Below are positions 25,944 through 37,494 of a stretch of 64,000 bases of DNA, piece after piece (position 1 is the first letter of the stretch; the number at the start of each line of letters is the position of its first letter). A program made the position numbers and the translations under genes. Source of the stretch: Pristionchus mayeri (lineage: Eukaryota; Nematoda; Chromadorea; Rhabditida; Neodiplogasteridae); contig BTRK01000002.1 in assembly GCA_036245805.1 (NCBI GenBank), positions 14,315,067 through 14,379,066 on the forward strand, written 5' to 3'. The notes under the pieces are model-generated. The model was given only the letters and a program-made list of their open reading frames with translations. It was not told the DNA's origin and made no database searches.

Positions 25944-27373
25944 ATGACTCGACTCTCTGAGCATGCTCAGGTAGAGCTTCAACTGCAGAAAAATCTAGGC
26001 CAATCCGCACATCAAGCCTTTATCCATTTGAGAAATGTGAAGAAAATTAATGTGTCTTATCCGTCCGTGCTAAGATACTACAAGGAGCTCGAGAAGACAA
26101 TCGCGGAGAAAAAGTATAGGTACACAATTTAGTTCCTACACGATCACTATTACCTAAAACTTTTGCTAAACAGTTCCTACGTTCTCGGAGACACAACACA
26201 AGATGTTGGAGTAATGGTCAAAACATTGTACATGGAGGACAAGAGGCGCTCCGAACAAATGGTGGAAATATTTTACAATTCGCAAAGATTAAGCCACTAT
26301 TTTCTCGAAAGAAGTATCTTGAACAAGTGAAAAAAAGAGTAAATTATTCAAGATATCGGACTATTTCAACAGAAAATAGTGGCTCGCAACACAAATAAAT
26401 GACTCAAATAGATTGTCTCCCTTCTATCTTCTCGATTCGGCGTCGCCGTGAAGAGAGGAATCGTCCGAGAACTGAAAAAAATGATGCATCTTAAAACTGT
26501 TCCTATCATGTGCGTTTTATAAATATTCTACGCAATTTAAGTGAGCTATTTCAGCAAGGTTCCGTTTATCAATCCAACCCAAAGGATGAAGAGATTTAAT
26601 TTTGTTTTTGATCTGGTGCATAATGAAGAAACGTTTCAACATTGGGTAATAAATAATTAGCAATGGTTGAGAATTGACTCGGTGACTTCAGGTTTGGTCG
26701 GATGAGTCTATCGTTCAGCTAGGCGGTAACGCAGGATGGGTCACTGTTGAAAGTGACTACGATAAGGACCGATTTCAGATGACCAAAAAATTCCCAGTTA
26801 AGGTATTTTAGTTCTCATGACAATAGCAAGGTTGTCGTTCAGGTCCAAGTTTGGGCCGCAATTACGTTCGATGGTCATGGACCGCTTTGTTTCCTAAATC
26901 AAGGAGAGACTCTCGGAGCAGAGGCGTTTCAAGGAATTCTCGAGGAATACCTTCTTCCCTTCCTCGATGGATGGATCGGTCGTGGTGCAGCCATCTTCCA
27001 GCAGGATGGCGCTTCGGCGCACACCGCCCGATCGACCATGAAGAAAATGGATGAGTGGGGAGTCACCGTGTCCCCGTGGCCTCCTTCCTCCCCCGACATA
27101 AACCCAATCGAGTTTGTATGGAGGGACATGAAGGAGTGGATTCGAATCAACCGCAAGCCAACTACTCTAGAGGAGCTAAAGGAAGCCATCCTTCACTACT
27201 GGGAGTTCCAACTGACTAAGGAGAAATGCATCAAATATATTCCCCCTCGGCTTTACGAAGAATACAACCAGTACTTCAAATATATTAATCACGTAAGAGA
27301 GAATGTTCAGTTAGTTTATGGGTGCGGTGGAGGCCCCATTGTAGATAAATGGAAAGATCATAACCTCCAGTAG
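25944..27373 (+). CDS. Tc1-family DD34E transposase
   Basis: Cut-and-paste transposase. The 3' exons join cleanly: 26,412-26,509, 26,555-26,645, 26,692-26,802 and 26,843-27,373 (stop TAG). The catalytic acids are visible: first Asp in VWSDES, second Asp in FQQDGASAHTA, and Glu in SPDINPIEFVW, with 34 residues between the second Asp and the Glu. The N-terminal exon 25,944-26,119 (MTRLSEHAQVEL...) and a likely exon from 26,174 look like the helix-turn-helix region, and FGVAVKRGIVRELKKM follows in 26,412-26,509. The join between the second exon and 26,412 does not keep frame with the splice sites I can find. I may have missed a small exon, or there is a lesion. The catalytic half is uninterrupted. 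DNA binding would be at the long inverted repeats; it acts in the nucleus. Confidence 0.85.
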
Positions 27374-27392
27374 CTATTAATTTGTTGTTGAT

Positions 27393-28184
27393 ACTAGCCT
27401 AATTCAGAAGTTTACCCCATCACTTTGTAAATACAAAAATACCTGACCGTTAAGAAGTTTCCGTTGATGCATCGTTGTATATAAATTCTTGTTCCTTCCC
27501 TTGTGATGCAAGCAGAGGTCCTTAAAAAAGGAAACCACAAGCCGACACCGCATAGAAAATAGAAAAGAAAATGGAAAAAAGTCGGACCTGACTAGCAGAG
27601 AAGAGTCGCTCATGACGCCCCAGACTCCAGGGGCGTGTCGCAGTAAGGGCGACCTGCAGAAACAATAATAAGCCTAAATTTATAACAAAAGAAGCTCTAA
27701 AATCGAAGGAAAAGTGACTAGAATCCATAGAAAATTAGCAGAAAATCAAGCATTTCTAAAACAGGGCTACCGATAATCGACGAGAGGCTGTAACCGCTCT
27801 AGAATCAACGTATTCAATCAGGCGAAGGTTTTGAAATACAAAATTAGCTAATTTGAAAGCAAAAACGAACGAAAACGTGGCAGCAAACTGCAAGCTCGCA
27901 GAAATCGAGTCTCAGAGCCGGACCGGTGAATATCAAATTAACTACTGTAGTTCCGGGTGTGTCAAATTAATTATCTTTAGTTTCAAAATTAAATTACGAT
28001 AAATAGCAAATTTATGAATTTATGAATTGTATGCCAATCGATCGGGAAGGACCCCCTGCGTCTGAAAACCGAAAATTCGAATTAGTTCTTTCTCTGCCCG
28101 AGCCGACAAATGGCGGGGGGACACGGGGGGACACCCGGGGACACCCGGGGTGTCCCGTTTTCATGTAGGGATCTGACCGGACTG
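27393..28184 (-). repeat. Right terminal inverted repeat of the two-gene element
   Basis: About 792 bp, the inverse of 23,565-24,360 with only scattered differences. It begins about 20 bp after the transposase stop codon. Confidence 0.9.
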
Positions 28185-29584
28185 TAGGTGAAATCGTGGC
28201 AACGATGCTAACAAAATATCTCCAATTATGATTCTGTAATGCTGAGAACAATATTAGATGGCAGCAATGGAAGTTGTAAGATGTTAGAAGTAATATGGCG
28301 TGGGAAAACTAGATTTTTGCAGGATTTTGAAAAATCGTTTTTTCGGCATCGATTTTTCACAAGTTTGGTTGATCAAAACTCGAGAATTCAGAATCGTCGA
28401 CGCTCAACTAACAAAGTTTGTTTAAATAGACCTCGCGTAGTTAGAAAATTTCGCTAATTGGAATAATGCATATGTTTTGCCTTCTATAAATGTTCGCTCA
28501 AACTTGCATCTACGGAGGAGTCCAAATTTGACAAAAATTGATATTAATGAAATGGTAATGCACATTGAGTAGATTTGTAAGTTAAAAATATATTTATGAA
28601 TATTTAAAACTGAATACACAGAGAAAGTCACTAATTTGATGAAAATTAAATAAATGAAATTTCTAATGAGACTATTTTTGAAAAAAAAATGTTTCTACAA
28701 GCGAGGTTGTGTTTTTTCAACTTGTTGTGAATAAATGGATAAGCATATTTTTAACTTACAAATTTACTCAATGTGCATTACCATTTCGTTAATATAAATT
28801 TTTGTCAAATTTGGACTCCCCCGTAGACGCAAGTTTGAGCGAATATTTATAGAAAGCAAAACGTATGCCTTATTCCAATTAGCGAAATTTTCAAACTACG
28901 CGAGGTCTATTTAAACAAACGTTGTTAGTTGAGCGACGACGATTCTGAATTCTGGAGTTTTGATCACCCAAACTTGTGAAAAATCGATGCTGAAAAAAAC
29001 GATTTTTCAAAATCCTGCAAAAATCTAGTTTTCCCACGCCATATTACTTCTAACATCTTACAACTTCTATTGTTGCCATCTAATATTGTTCTGAGCATTA
29101 CAGAATCACTATTGGAGATATTTTGTTAGCATCGTTGCAACGATTTCACCTATATCGTCAAAAAAGTCAAAGGGTACCCTAATAAAATTTTATCTTCCTA
29201 TTTTTCCCTAACGTATATTGACACGAACTTTCATTTTTTGAAAAGAAAACGCGGGATAGTCGCCGGCATTATAGTGAAAACAATTAATTTTCAAAATGGT
29301 TACTGTGTTTTCGTGCATAAGAATTTTCTTTTTTGTCCTACGGAGAAGTTCGCGACATAAAAGTTATTTCAAATAATTTTCCGCACATTTTGAGCACCTT
29401 TCCAGCTCTCTAGCTCATCTGGGAGCTAAGTTACAGCATAGCCAGGTGCAAAAACGAAAAATTCCTAAAAGCCGGCTCTGGCACCAATGACCTATATTTT
29501 TCGAAATCTTCTCTCGAGGGTATTCTCCCACCATAATATCAGCCTAAACGGCAACAAATTTTTCAGAAATGTTCCAGCGAGGTG

Positions 29585-30183
29585 ATTTTTCGGGGGGGGG
29601 GGGGGGGGGGGCGACAATTGCCCAACTCGTTGCCGTTCGCTTGCAATTTGGCGAAGTAACTTGGGAGTTATTTCATGATAACCACTATATGCTCCGCTAC
29701 ATTTACATATGTAACTCTTGTTACTAGGCGATCATGAATTTTATACTTCACCAACGACCATGGTCCAAAATTGAGAATTTTAGTTGAAAATCATTGCTAG
29801 ATAATCAGAGAGTACCGAAACCAATCGATATTCTAGTACCACAATATATACTCTATCCCAGTAAAATAGTTATCGATTGGTTACGGCATTTGGTGTTTAT
29901 CTAACCATGATTTTCCATTCAAATTGCCAATTTTGGACCATGAACATAGATGTGGATGTGGATACATAGATACCTATACATGTGGATACCTATGTGGATA
30001 CCTATACATAGATGTGGAGTGATACTCAAGATCGGCTGGTAACAAGAGTTACATATGCAAATGTAGTGGACCACATACTGGTTACAACGAAACAACTCCC
30101 AAGTGGCTTCGCCCAATTCCACGCGAACGGCGACGAGTTGGGCAATTGTCGTTTGGGGAATTGTCACCCTCCCGATTTTTCCG
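29585..30183. mobile_element. Palindromic element nested in the tip of family A
   Basis: The inverted arms share GACAATTGCCCAACTCG and AACTCTTGTTAC and run from about 29,610 to 29,760 and 30,040 to 30,160. The interruption falls between the family A tip (CCACTGACTCGTGATACACG at 30,184-30,203) and the arm sequence that should adjoin it at 29,580. A pure G run of ~22 bases (29,591-29,612) lies at the left edge. Short ATAGATGTGGATACC-type repeats fill the centre. Non-coding. Confidence 0.7.
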
Positions 30184-30207
30184 TCCACTGACTCGTGATA
30201 CACGTGG

Positions 30208-32558
30208 TATAAGTTTCAATTGGTATGTATAGGACGAGATAATTAGTGAGCTACGATAACATCAGCGTTCCCTTGGCTTTATAAATATTAAAATATTTTT
30301 CGTTCGTTCCCTCTATCGGTCGCTGCTGATTATCGATTCAAATGCAAAAGGAAAATGTCGAATCAATATTTTTGACGAATTAGGTTTCAGACACATCTCA
30401 AAACGATGTTGATAAAATCTTTTTCGATTGAATAGGGTTTCTTTTGTAAAAAAACAAAAAAAACGCTGAATAATAGTTGTGGCTCTCGTTAGTGGCTAAT
30501 AGCTAGTGCAACGAAGTCGAAATTCGGGTCATTGTCTCGAAATTTTTACACATTCTCTCGATCGGTTGAACGATGAGAGAGTGTGTAAAATAAAGACACC
30601 GTGGCATAGTTTCCCGACCTCTTACAAATAACGAGTCGAACGAAGTGAGAATTGGCTGAATTGCGAATTTCGCAGACATTTTGTCCTCTCGTCGCGCTCT
30701 CCGAATGAATTGCGGGTCACGCGCCATGGTGAAGGAGGACTCTCACAATCTCATGTACTTTCTCGTCAGTCAGAGAAAGCGAGAGGGCAGGATAAATGAA
30801 GAGAGTGAAAGAAAGAGAGAAAGCGAGAGAGCACGCGAACTGAAGAGAGTGCCCGTCTTCCTCGTTTCATCCATGCAAGATGAGCAGTGAGAAGAAGACG
30901 AAGCTAATTTCTGGGCAAGGCGACGGATGGTATGACTCTCTCCATTCCATGTGATCTCTCGCTTGTCAGACCTCGCTAATCTCATATTCAATCTAATCCG
31001 AGGTCACACAACAATAGATCATATCTTGCGCAACATAATTTATTCCGACGATTCCTGGACCCTTTGAATATTTACTGAAATAAGAAAACATAAATTCTGC
31101 CGGCATGCGACTTGGAGAGAGTAGAGAGATCGCAATTAGGCCGATGTAAGTCGCTAAGTTTTAGATTTGCCGAGGGATGATAATCTTTCTCTCACATACG
31201 CACTAGCCTACCAGACACAGCAGTTGGTAGACAAGAGCGGACGAGGGAAACACAGTTGTATTTTACAGTGTTTCACAATATAATCGATTACACACTATCT
31301 GGTATGCTTCACAATGATTTGAAAATCATCGTCCTCTTTTCAGAATCAGTTCATCATCGAAATAATCGAAAAAAATGATAACAATCAAAAGAACACTAAG
31401 ATTTGTGGTGGTTAATTTCATGATGACATAAAAATATGGTGTGATGAGTGCTTCTACAATTCCTAGAGGAAGCGGCAGAAAAAAAAAGTCAACGTCAGGA
31501 ACAATGAAGCGCGCATCCAGCGAAGCGCCGAGGAGGAATCGTCTGACTCTCTCCAAACCACACGCTCTCTCGTTGATCAGAGTGAGCGAGAGAGTGTATG
31601 ATATGGAGAGAGCAAGACCATTGCTCGCGCCGAGACACGACAATAACATTACCGTAAATTTTGTTATTGTGTTAACGAGAAAATACAGAAAGAACTAGCA
31701 ATATTCTTGAGAAAGCAGACTAAAAACCAATCGATTAGGCAAACTTCAAGCGTTAATAACACAAGAACGATCGCTGTGACGTATAGTGAGAACAATAAAG
31801 CAATTTTGAGTTTCAGCTTTCTTGCATCATGTGACAAACTGCTTCATATAAACTATAAATTAGTGAGAAGGAGAGATTCCAATCATTGGTCTCTTGCTGC
31901 TCAATCTCCTCTACTAAAGAGTTGCCAGAGACAGTCTAACTAACGAGATAGTGGGTGAAATCGAGAGAGTGAGTACAATGGTCTCATCCTCCTCCCTCTT
32001 TGAAGTCCCGATTGTTCGTCGAGTTCCTTCCTTCCGTCTGGATTCGGCGCCCTTTTTCAACGCGCTTCTTTTTTCCCATGACTTGTTTGATGCTCTAGTG
32101 TAGTATCCAACTGAAATTTTGGAATTGAACATTAGGTAAGTGGGGTGACATTGATAAAGATCGTGAAAAAAGTTATTAAAAAGCTATAGCAGTGACAAGA
32201 AACGTTTTGTAATTGCGGAAGCCAGAAAATGGTGTGCACGATAAATTATGGTAGAGGATCGGGGGTGAACATTCCAAATTTAGTGTTCTCTCGCGGACGA
32301 AAAAGCGAGAGAGTGTGCGAAAGGAGGAGAGCGCTTATCCATTTGTAGTGCATGCAATACAGTGCAAACTCATAGAAAATTCTTTTCCATTTCTCCGAAT
32401 ATTTCTCCAAATATTGTTAGATATGACCATATCATCTGTATTAATTGTATTGCAGATTAAAATTATAGCCTTATTGAAATATTCCGGAAAGCACTCGACA
32501 ATCCATGGTGAGAATACCCTCATTATCACTTGGATAAATTAAAACATTGTATTTGCAG
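30208..32558. other. Gene-free stretch
   Basis: No supported gene. It contains two copies of the GA-rich unit near 30,770-30,860, CTCTCTCG hairpin motifs near 30,535, 31,560 and 32,285, and the second copy of the 0.5 kb duplication (31,633-32,137). Confidence 0.5.
31633..32137 (+). repeat. ~0.5 kb duplicated non-coding segment, copy 2
   Basis: Partner of 20,232-20,745, same orientation, diverged. The two copies lie on either side of the transposon stack. Confidence 0.8.
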
Positions 32559-35500
32559 AATATTCTCGACCTTCCCGACGACCTCTTCATTCTTATTCTC
32601 AAACCTTTCGGAATTTCCGATCGGTGTCGATTTTCTTCCGTTTGTCATAGATTTAACCAAGTCGAAAAACTCGCTGGAAAGTCTGATAAAATGCAGAAAT
32701 GGAATCAAATTGTGATGAGCGTATGTTAAAAGTACCATTTGCCTACTATATTAGTGCAAACGCTCATACATGCTATATATTTTTAGGGACACCGAATCCG
32801 TCTCTGCAAAGAACCTCTGATTGGGTGCGTTTTGCAAATGCATCCGGCTTAAAATTTCCCAACAACTATCAAAATATTTGAATTTGCTCGGGTGCCTGAT
32901 AACGCACACTCTCATGTTTTTGTATACTTTTTCACTCCTTTTGCCGTGATCAGGCACGCCACCACAATCATATGAGTCCGTTCGCTAAGAGTCGAACAAA
33001 CCTTGGCACACCAAATTTTCGAAAACATGCGAAAAATGATTATCGAGGGTGCTGATCATCATGGTAATCTTCATTTTGCTCCACCTCGACCGGCTAAGCC
33101 AGGCTGCATGTGGGCTTCACCTATATTTGAGGTCATAGCTCAATAACCGATTTATAAAAGTTCATGAAAATTGCAAGGGTCAGCTTGTGTCACTAGAAAG
33201 ACGCTAATATCAAAACACCACAGGTTTTCTCATGACAATATGATGATATCGACGATGTCGAATATAAGACAAAAGCTAAAACCGCGAACTATATGCTAAG
33301 ACGCGCCATGTTCTGGGGATCATTTTTCGCATACTATGTTGGGTATACAAGTTCGTCCTTTTTTCGCTACAAGTCAATTTATGATGCATTTATCAGCCCT
33401 TTGCCGCTAATGTAGTGGGTGAGACAGGAAAATGAAGATAAATTTAATTATCTCTCTCGTTCGAGAGGGGCAGAACAAAGGAATGAGAGCCATTTCTCAC
33501 TCTTACTCACTACATTAGCGACAAAGAGGTGATAAATGCAACACAAATCGAGTTGTAGCGAAAAAAGGACGAACTTGTATACCCAACATAGTATGCGAAA
33601 AATGATCCCCAGAACATGGCGCGTCTTAGCATGTAGTTCGCGGTTTTAGCTTTTGTCTTATATTCGAGATCGTCGATATCATGATATTGTCATGAGAAAA
33701 CCTGAGGTATTTTGATATTAGTGTCTTCCTAGTGATACAAGCCATGACCTGTGCAATTTTCATAAACTTTTATAACTCGGTTGCTGAGCTATGATCATAA
33801 ATATACGTGATGCCCACATGAAGCCTGGCTTAACCGGTCGAGATGGAGCAAAATGAAGTTTACCATGATGATCAGCACCCTCGAAAACCCCTTTTCGCAA
33901 GTTTTCGAAAATTTGGTGTGCCAATCCCTTTATGTCTTTGTCCGATTCTTAGGCGAACGGGCTCATATAATTTGAAAGTCGTTGTGTGACTTTATACTAA
34001 TCATTGACCTTCAGGGGTAGCTATATGCATATCGTCTATGGACTTATCCCGACCTAGTGAAAGTTGCTATCCACAGGATCGTTAACACGGATCTCCTGTA
34101 AGAATGCAGGAACCGATGCGACAGAAAAAAATTCATGATCTCTATTTTCGCAGAAACTACTAAGACTGACCATAATGAGGGCCCTGAGAAGGACTATCCA
34201 CTTCATTTCTCAAAATTTGCATGTTGAAGGACAGAAATGACCTACCGCTTCAAATGACCGTTTCTCAGTCAGATTTTGACCTACAGCGAGCTAATTTTTT
34301 TGAAACGACTCGTAAGGAACTTCTCTACAAACGCATCACCGTCACCTTTCACTCGTTTTATGTGAAAATGTGTTTTTGCGATCACATTATGCTAATTTTC
34401 TCGCTCAGTTTTGCGATACTCACGATTTTTATTCTTGATTCGGATTCCCCATGCAAAACATGGGGTACGTATATGGTTCGTTTTCTTTATCTCGGGGACG
34501 CAGATACCGCTACTCAGTAGGTAGAATCCGGAATTGTCCTCATTTTCAAACGTTTTACGGTTTAGACTGTATCCCGGTGGTAATTTATGCAAATGAGCAT
34601 TCTAGGAATATCAATCGATTCCTTTCAACCTGGTCTACAATAATGACTAAGTGGTATTAGGCCTTAAACTTAACCGTTTTTGAGAAATAGCAGGTGCAAT
34701 GAAGTCAAGGGAGAATGATGACTTTGATCGAGTGGAGTTGTCCATTCTTATCAGTGAAACTTAGTTCATGATATCTCAAAAACGGTTAAGTTTAAGGCCT
34801 AAATCCACTTAGTCATTATTGTAGACCAGGTTGAAAGGAATCGATTGATATTCCTAGAATGCTCATTTGCATAAATTACCACCGGGATACAGTCTAAACC
34901 GTAAAACGTTTGAAAATGAGGACAATTCCGGATTCTACCTACTGAGTAGCGGTATCTGCGTCCCCGAGATAAAGAAAACGAACTATATACGTACCCCATG
35001 TTTTGCATGGGGAATCCGAATCAAGAATAAAAATCGTGAGTATCGCAAAACTGAGCGAGAAAATTAGCATAATGCGATCGCAAAAACACATTTTCACATA
35101 AAACGAGTGAAAGGTGATATTTTAGTGAGTAGTTCCCGGTGAGGCGTTTGTAGAGAAGTTCATTACGAGTCGTTTGAAAAAAATTAGCTCGCTGTAGGTC
35201 AAAATCTGACTGAGAAACGGTCATTTGAAGCGGTAATTTTTTTCTGTCGAAAAAGGCTTCCCTTTTCCAACATTTTTACAGGAGATCCGTGTTAAGACAA
35301 TCAGCGTTGATGACATTTATGCTCGGGTAAGTTAGTTAGAAAATACGAAGATTATGGATTACTCTGCAAAAATGGAGCAGGTTTCAAAGCAAATTGATAC
35401 TTGCATTTGCAGCTCGATTTCAATCAGTATAAAGAAGTGCTCGACTGGATTTCATCTGAAAAACCACGAATGATCGAAATTGAGCATACGGTAACTGGAA

Positions 35501-35778
35501 ATTATGTAGCTCAGAATACCTCACATCCATGTGTAATATCTTCGGATACCCTCTATTCGATTGCTCGGCACGCGCATCATTTAAGAATGATAGGAATGAG
35601 CATGCATGTTGAAGAAATGGAGCGCTTCAATGAGGTTGGAAAATTCAAAATTATTCAATAAATTTAATCTCAGATGATTAAACACTCATCCATCGAAATC
35701 GATTGCTCGACCGTGCCTAACAACAATTTGATTGTTGTCGACATCAGAAAAGGAAATCATGTTCTCGCAATCAGATAG
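32559..35778 (+). CDS. F-box protein gene interrupted by palindromic elements
   Basis: Likely substrate adaptor of an SCF ubiquitin ligase. Exon 32,559-32,720 encodes an F-box: LDLPDDLFILILKPFGISD, then CRFSSVCHRFNQ. After a 1.3 kb intron full of palindrome, 34,021-34,080 encodes LYAYRLWTYPDLVKVAIHRI. Exons 35,282-35,326, 35,413-35,634 and 35,674-35,778 (stop TAG) continue in frame (VKTISVDDIYAR, then QYKEVLDWISS, ending KGNHVLAIR). Sum of visible exons ~198 residues. The start codon and any 5' exon were not found. Between 34,080 and 35,282 lies an element inserted at a TTAA inside what was one exon. Reading GTTAAC as donor and TTTACAG in the element's right tip as acceptor keeps frame and adds three residues. 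The region after the F-box is not a domain I recognise; nematode F-box proteins often carry FTH or related C-terminal regions. Functional status is uncertain. Confidence 0.65.
32970..33967. mobile_element. Palindromic element, family P (ATATGAG...AAGAATCG tips)
   Basis: Arms of ~430 bp: CTTGGCACACCAAATTTTCG at about 33,003 returns inverted near 33,925. The tips, TATGAGTCCGTTCGC and its inverse, match the element at 39,761. The centre holds a short CTCTCTCG...CGAGAG stem. It lies in the F-box gene intron; no coding potential. Confidence 0.85.
34086..35291. mobile_element. TTAA-flanked palindromic element inside an exon
   Basis: Tips CACGGATCTCCTGTAA (left) and TTACAGGAGATCCGTG (right) are exact inverses, with TTAA at 34,082-34,085 and 35,292-35,295. 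The arms pair over most of their length, and the left arm carries about 100 extra bases near 34,130-34,230. Mirrored open frames (34,451-34,660 plus, 34,799-35,008 minus) are the same sequence read twice and are not genes. TTAA suggests piggyBac-type mobilisation. Confidence 0.85.
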
Positions 35779-37494
35779 AAAATATTAAATCTAATCGCTT
35801 ATGCACTGTTTGCACTTATTTTCACCGTTTGGAATAAAGGTGTTGACGATCAAACCACGATTCCGAGCTCTGTTGTGTATTGTATTTTAATCAATTAACA
35901 AAATAATACATCAATTCAACATGAGTAGCCGGTTCCGTCCATGATATAGGATTAGTAATCAAAGAAGGATGAGTAATGATTTTTGCACATTTTGAAATAT
36001 ATTTTTCTTAGCTTTCGAAACGTACTCCGTCTGAGAATCATGAATGGTTTTATTCATATGCCAACAAAATAAATGCAACATAAAATACGAAGATAAAAAA
36101 AAAATTTCACAGAGCTTTGAATGGAATTTTGTTCGCATTACGCTGAAGTAGAAACGGATAGAGCGATTCAAGGCTGTTAATTCGTGCGAGAGCTGTATGG
36201 GGAAAGATCGCTTTACGATTAACCGTTGTCCAACAGTTATCATCTTTCATGTAGACTGGGCCCATGAAAAATGTTGAAGTGAAAAAAAACCTTAAAAGAT
36301 AGCGAATCATGTTTTCTTCATGCGACTCAAAATCGGATTGTTCTATTTGAGGTGACCCTTCGTTTAATGAGTTCGCAAATCACAGAAAATCGTAATGGAT
36401 TGGATTAGAAATGCATTATTGTTCAACATACCGTATGTTACATACGCTCATAGACACATCTTGACTGCATCTTATAAAGCGCAGCTTTCTCTTTGACCGG
36501 ATTGCGAAACAGTTGCGAACCGATTACGAAATGTGGAGGGAGAGAGATCGCGCGTAAACAAGTTGCGAAACGAGTGAAACAAACTCCGCTATGACGGCCC
36601 CCGCCGAAGGCGGGGGGCAGCCGGACTAGTTATACATATTACCTCGTACATTACAATAATATCAATATATTATATATGCATTCCATCAATAGTCAGATGA
36701 TGCGTACTCAATGCGATTGAATAAAAGATTTCACACGAGATTGGAAATTTTTTGCCGATGTTTCGCAGAATGTTACTAGGTCGGACGATCACAGTCGGAT
36801 GATCACCAAAACAGTAGCTGCTCCAGTATTTTCTCAGTAGATTCAAAAAATACGAATACTGCAGACAGTTTATTTTTCTGTTATGATAAGGAAGACTACC
36901 ATCTGACGGTGATCATCCGAACTAGTTCCGGCAGAACGTTTTCTCATCATTGTCTCGACGTGAACGTCCTGCCATCATAGTTGCGCAATACCGGAAATAT
37001 TTAATTGCCGTATCGTGGCAAGAATACAACGGAATATTACAATAATTGGTATAAGTATATTTGCAATGATTGACGCATGACAAAGATGATTTTAAACTGT
37101 AAAACACGCATAATAATTTAAATACGTCATCTTGCCACCATTTTTTCGCTCACTCGCCCACTCGAGAAATCAAAGCGATAATCACTGCACTGAATGAGTA
37201 TCGACAAAAATAAAGAAAACCGTGGTTAAATGTTAGCTTAATTTATTCACTGATTTTAAGTAACATCAAAAGGCTGAGATGAAGATCAGATGATCGAACG
37301 ATTGATTGACGAATCAAATTTAATTTTCAATTATAGAAATTGCCCTCTCTCACTCTGACTCGTCAATAACACCATTCATTCTCATCCTCTTTCGTCGTTG
37401 GAGGCCGTCCCTTCGGTCTTCTCCTCCATTTCGTGAGGGTCTTACCACTCTTTCCTGCCCCTGATTACTGTAGTATCGATTGCCTCTCAGGGAT
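35779..37494. other. Gene-free stretch between the F-box gene and TMEM129 copy 1
   Basis: Holds the MITE at 36,776 and a small GC hairpin near 36,597-36,620 (CCCCCGCC...GGCGGGGG). The last ~150 bp (37,345-37,494) is conserved upstream of TMEM129 copy 2 as well and is probably promoter or 5' UTR. Confidence 0.5.
36776..36925. mobile_element. MITE, CTAGGTCGG-type
   Basis: Tips CTAGGTCGGACGATCAC and GATCATCCGAACTAG, 150 bp, AT-rich centre. Same family as 7,270. Confidence 0.8.

Larger units (their letters stand above)
23565..28184. mobile_element. Two-gene Tc1/mariner-type transposon (4.62 kb)
   Basis: The element begins CAGTCCGGTCAGATCCCTAC and ends with its exact inverse. It is flanked by TA at 23,563-23,564 and 28,185-28,186. 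The intact homologous arm at about 29,150 reads GATATAGGTGAA with a single TA, which proves both the target site and the boundaries. The terminal inverted repeats are exceptionally long (~0.8 kb). The inner 3 kb holds a DD34E transposase (plus strand) and a second, divergently transcribed six-exon gene (minus strand). Confidence 0.92.
23109..30207. mobile_element. Foldback element, family A, with two nested insertions
   Basis: The outer tips are ACACGGGTATCACGAGTC at 23,109 and the inverse of CCACGTGTATCACGAGTC ending at 30,207, each next to TA. The left arm continues 23,109-23,562, breaks at the Tc1-type element, then resumes at 28,187-28,690. The right arm runs from about 28,735 to 29,580 and is completed by the last ~25 bp at 30,184-30,207 after a second insertion. 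Without the inserts it would be a ~1.9 kb palindrome with a ~45 bp loop and no coding capacity. The same tips occur at 3,373. Confidence 0.85.

Noticed and set aside
23856..27728. Mirrored open frames near 23,856-24,345 (+) and 27,404-27,728 (-)
   Set aside because: They lie inside the terminal inverted repeats of the Tc1-type element, are hydrophobic low-complexity frames and duplicate each other.
32457..32508. Candidate upstream exon for the F-box gene (KIIALLKYSGKHSTIH)
   Set aside because: It has plausible splice sites, but its end phase does not fit the F-box exon, so it was left out of the gene model.
34451..35008. Two similar open frames on opposite strands (34,451-34,660 and 34,799-35,008)
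   Set aside because: They are the two arms of one palindrome, so the same DNA is read twice. No splice or start context.
34086..35291. Splicing of the TTAA element through GTAAGA inside its left tip
   Set aside because: That donor with either right-tip acceptor leaves 26 or 23 extra bases and breaks the F-box frame; the GTTAAC donor keeps it.
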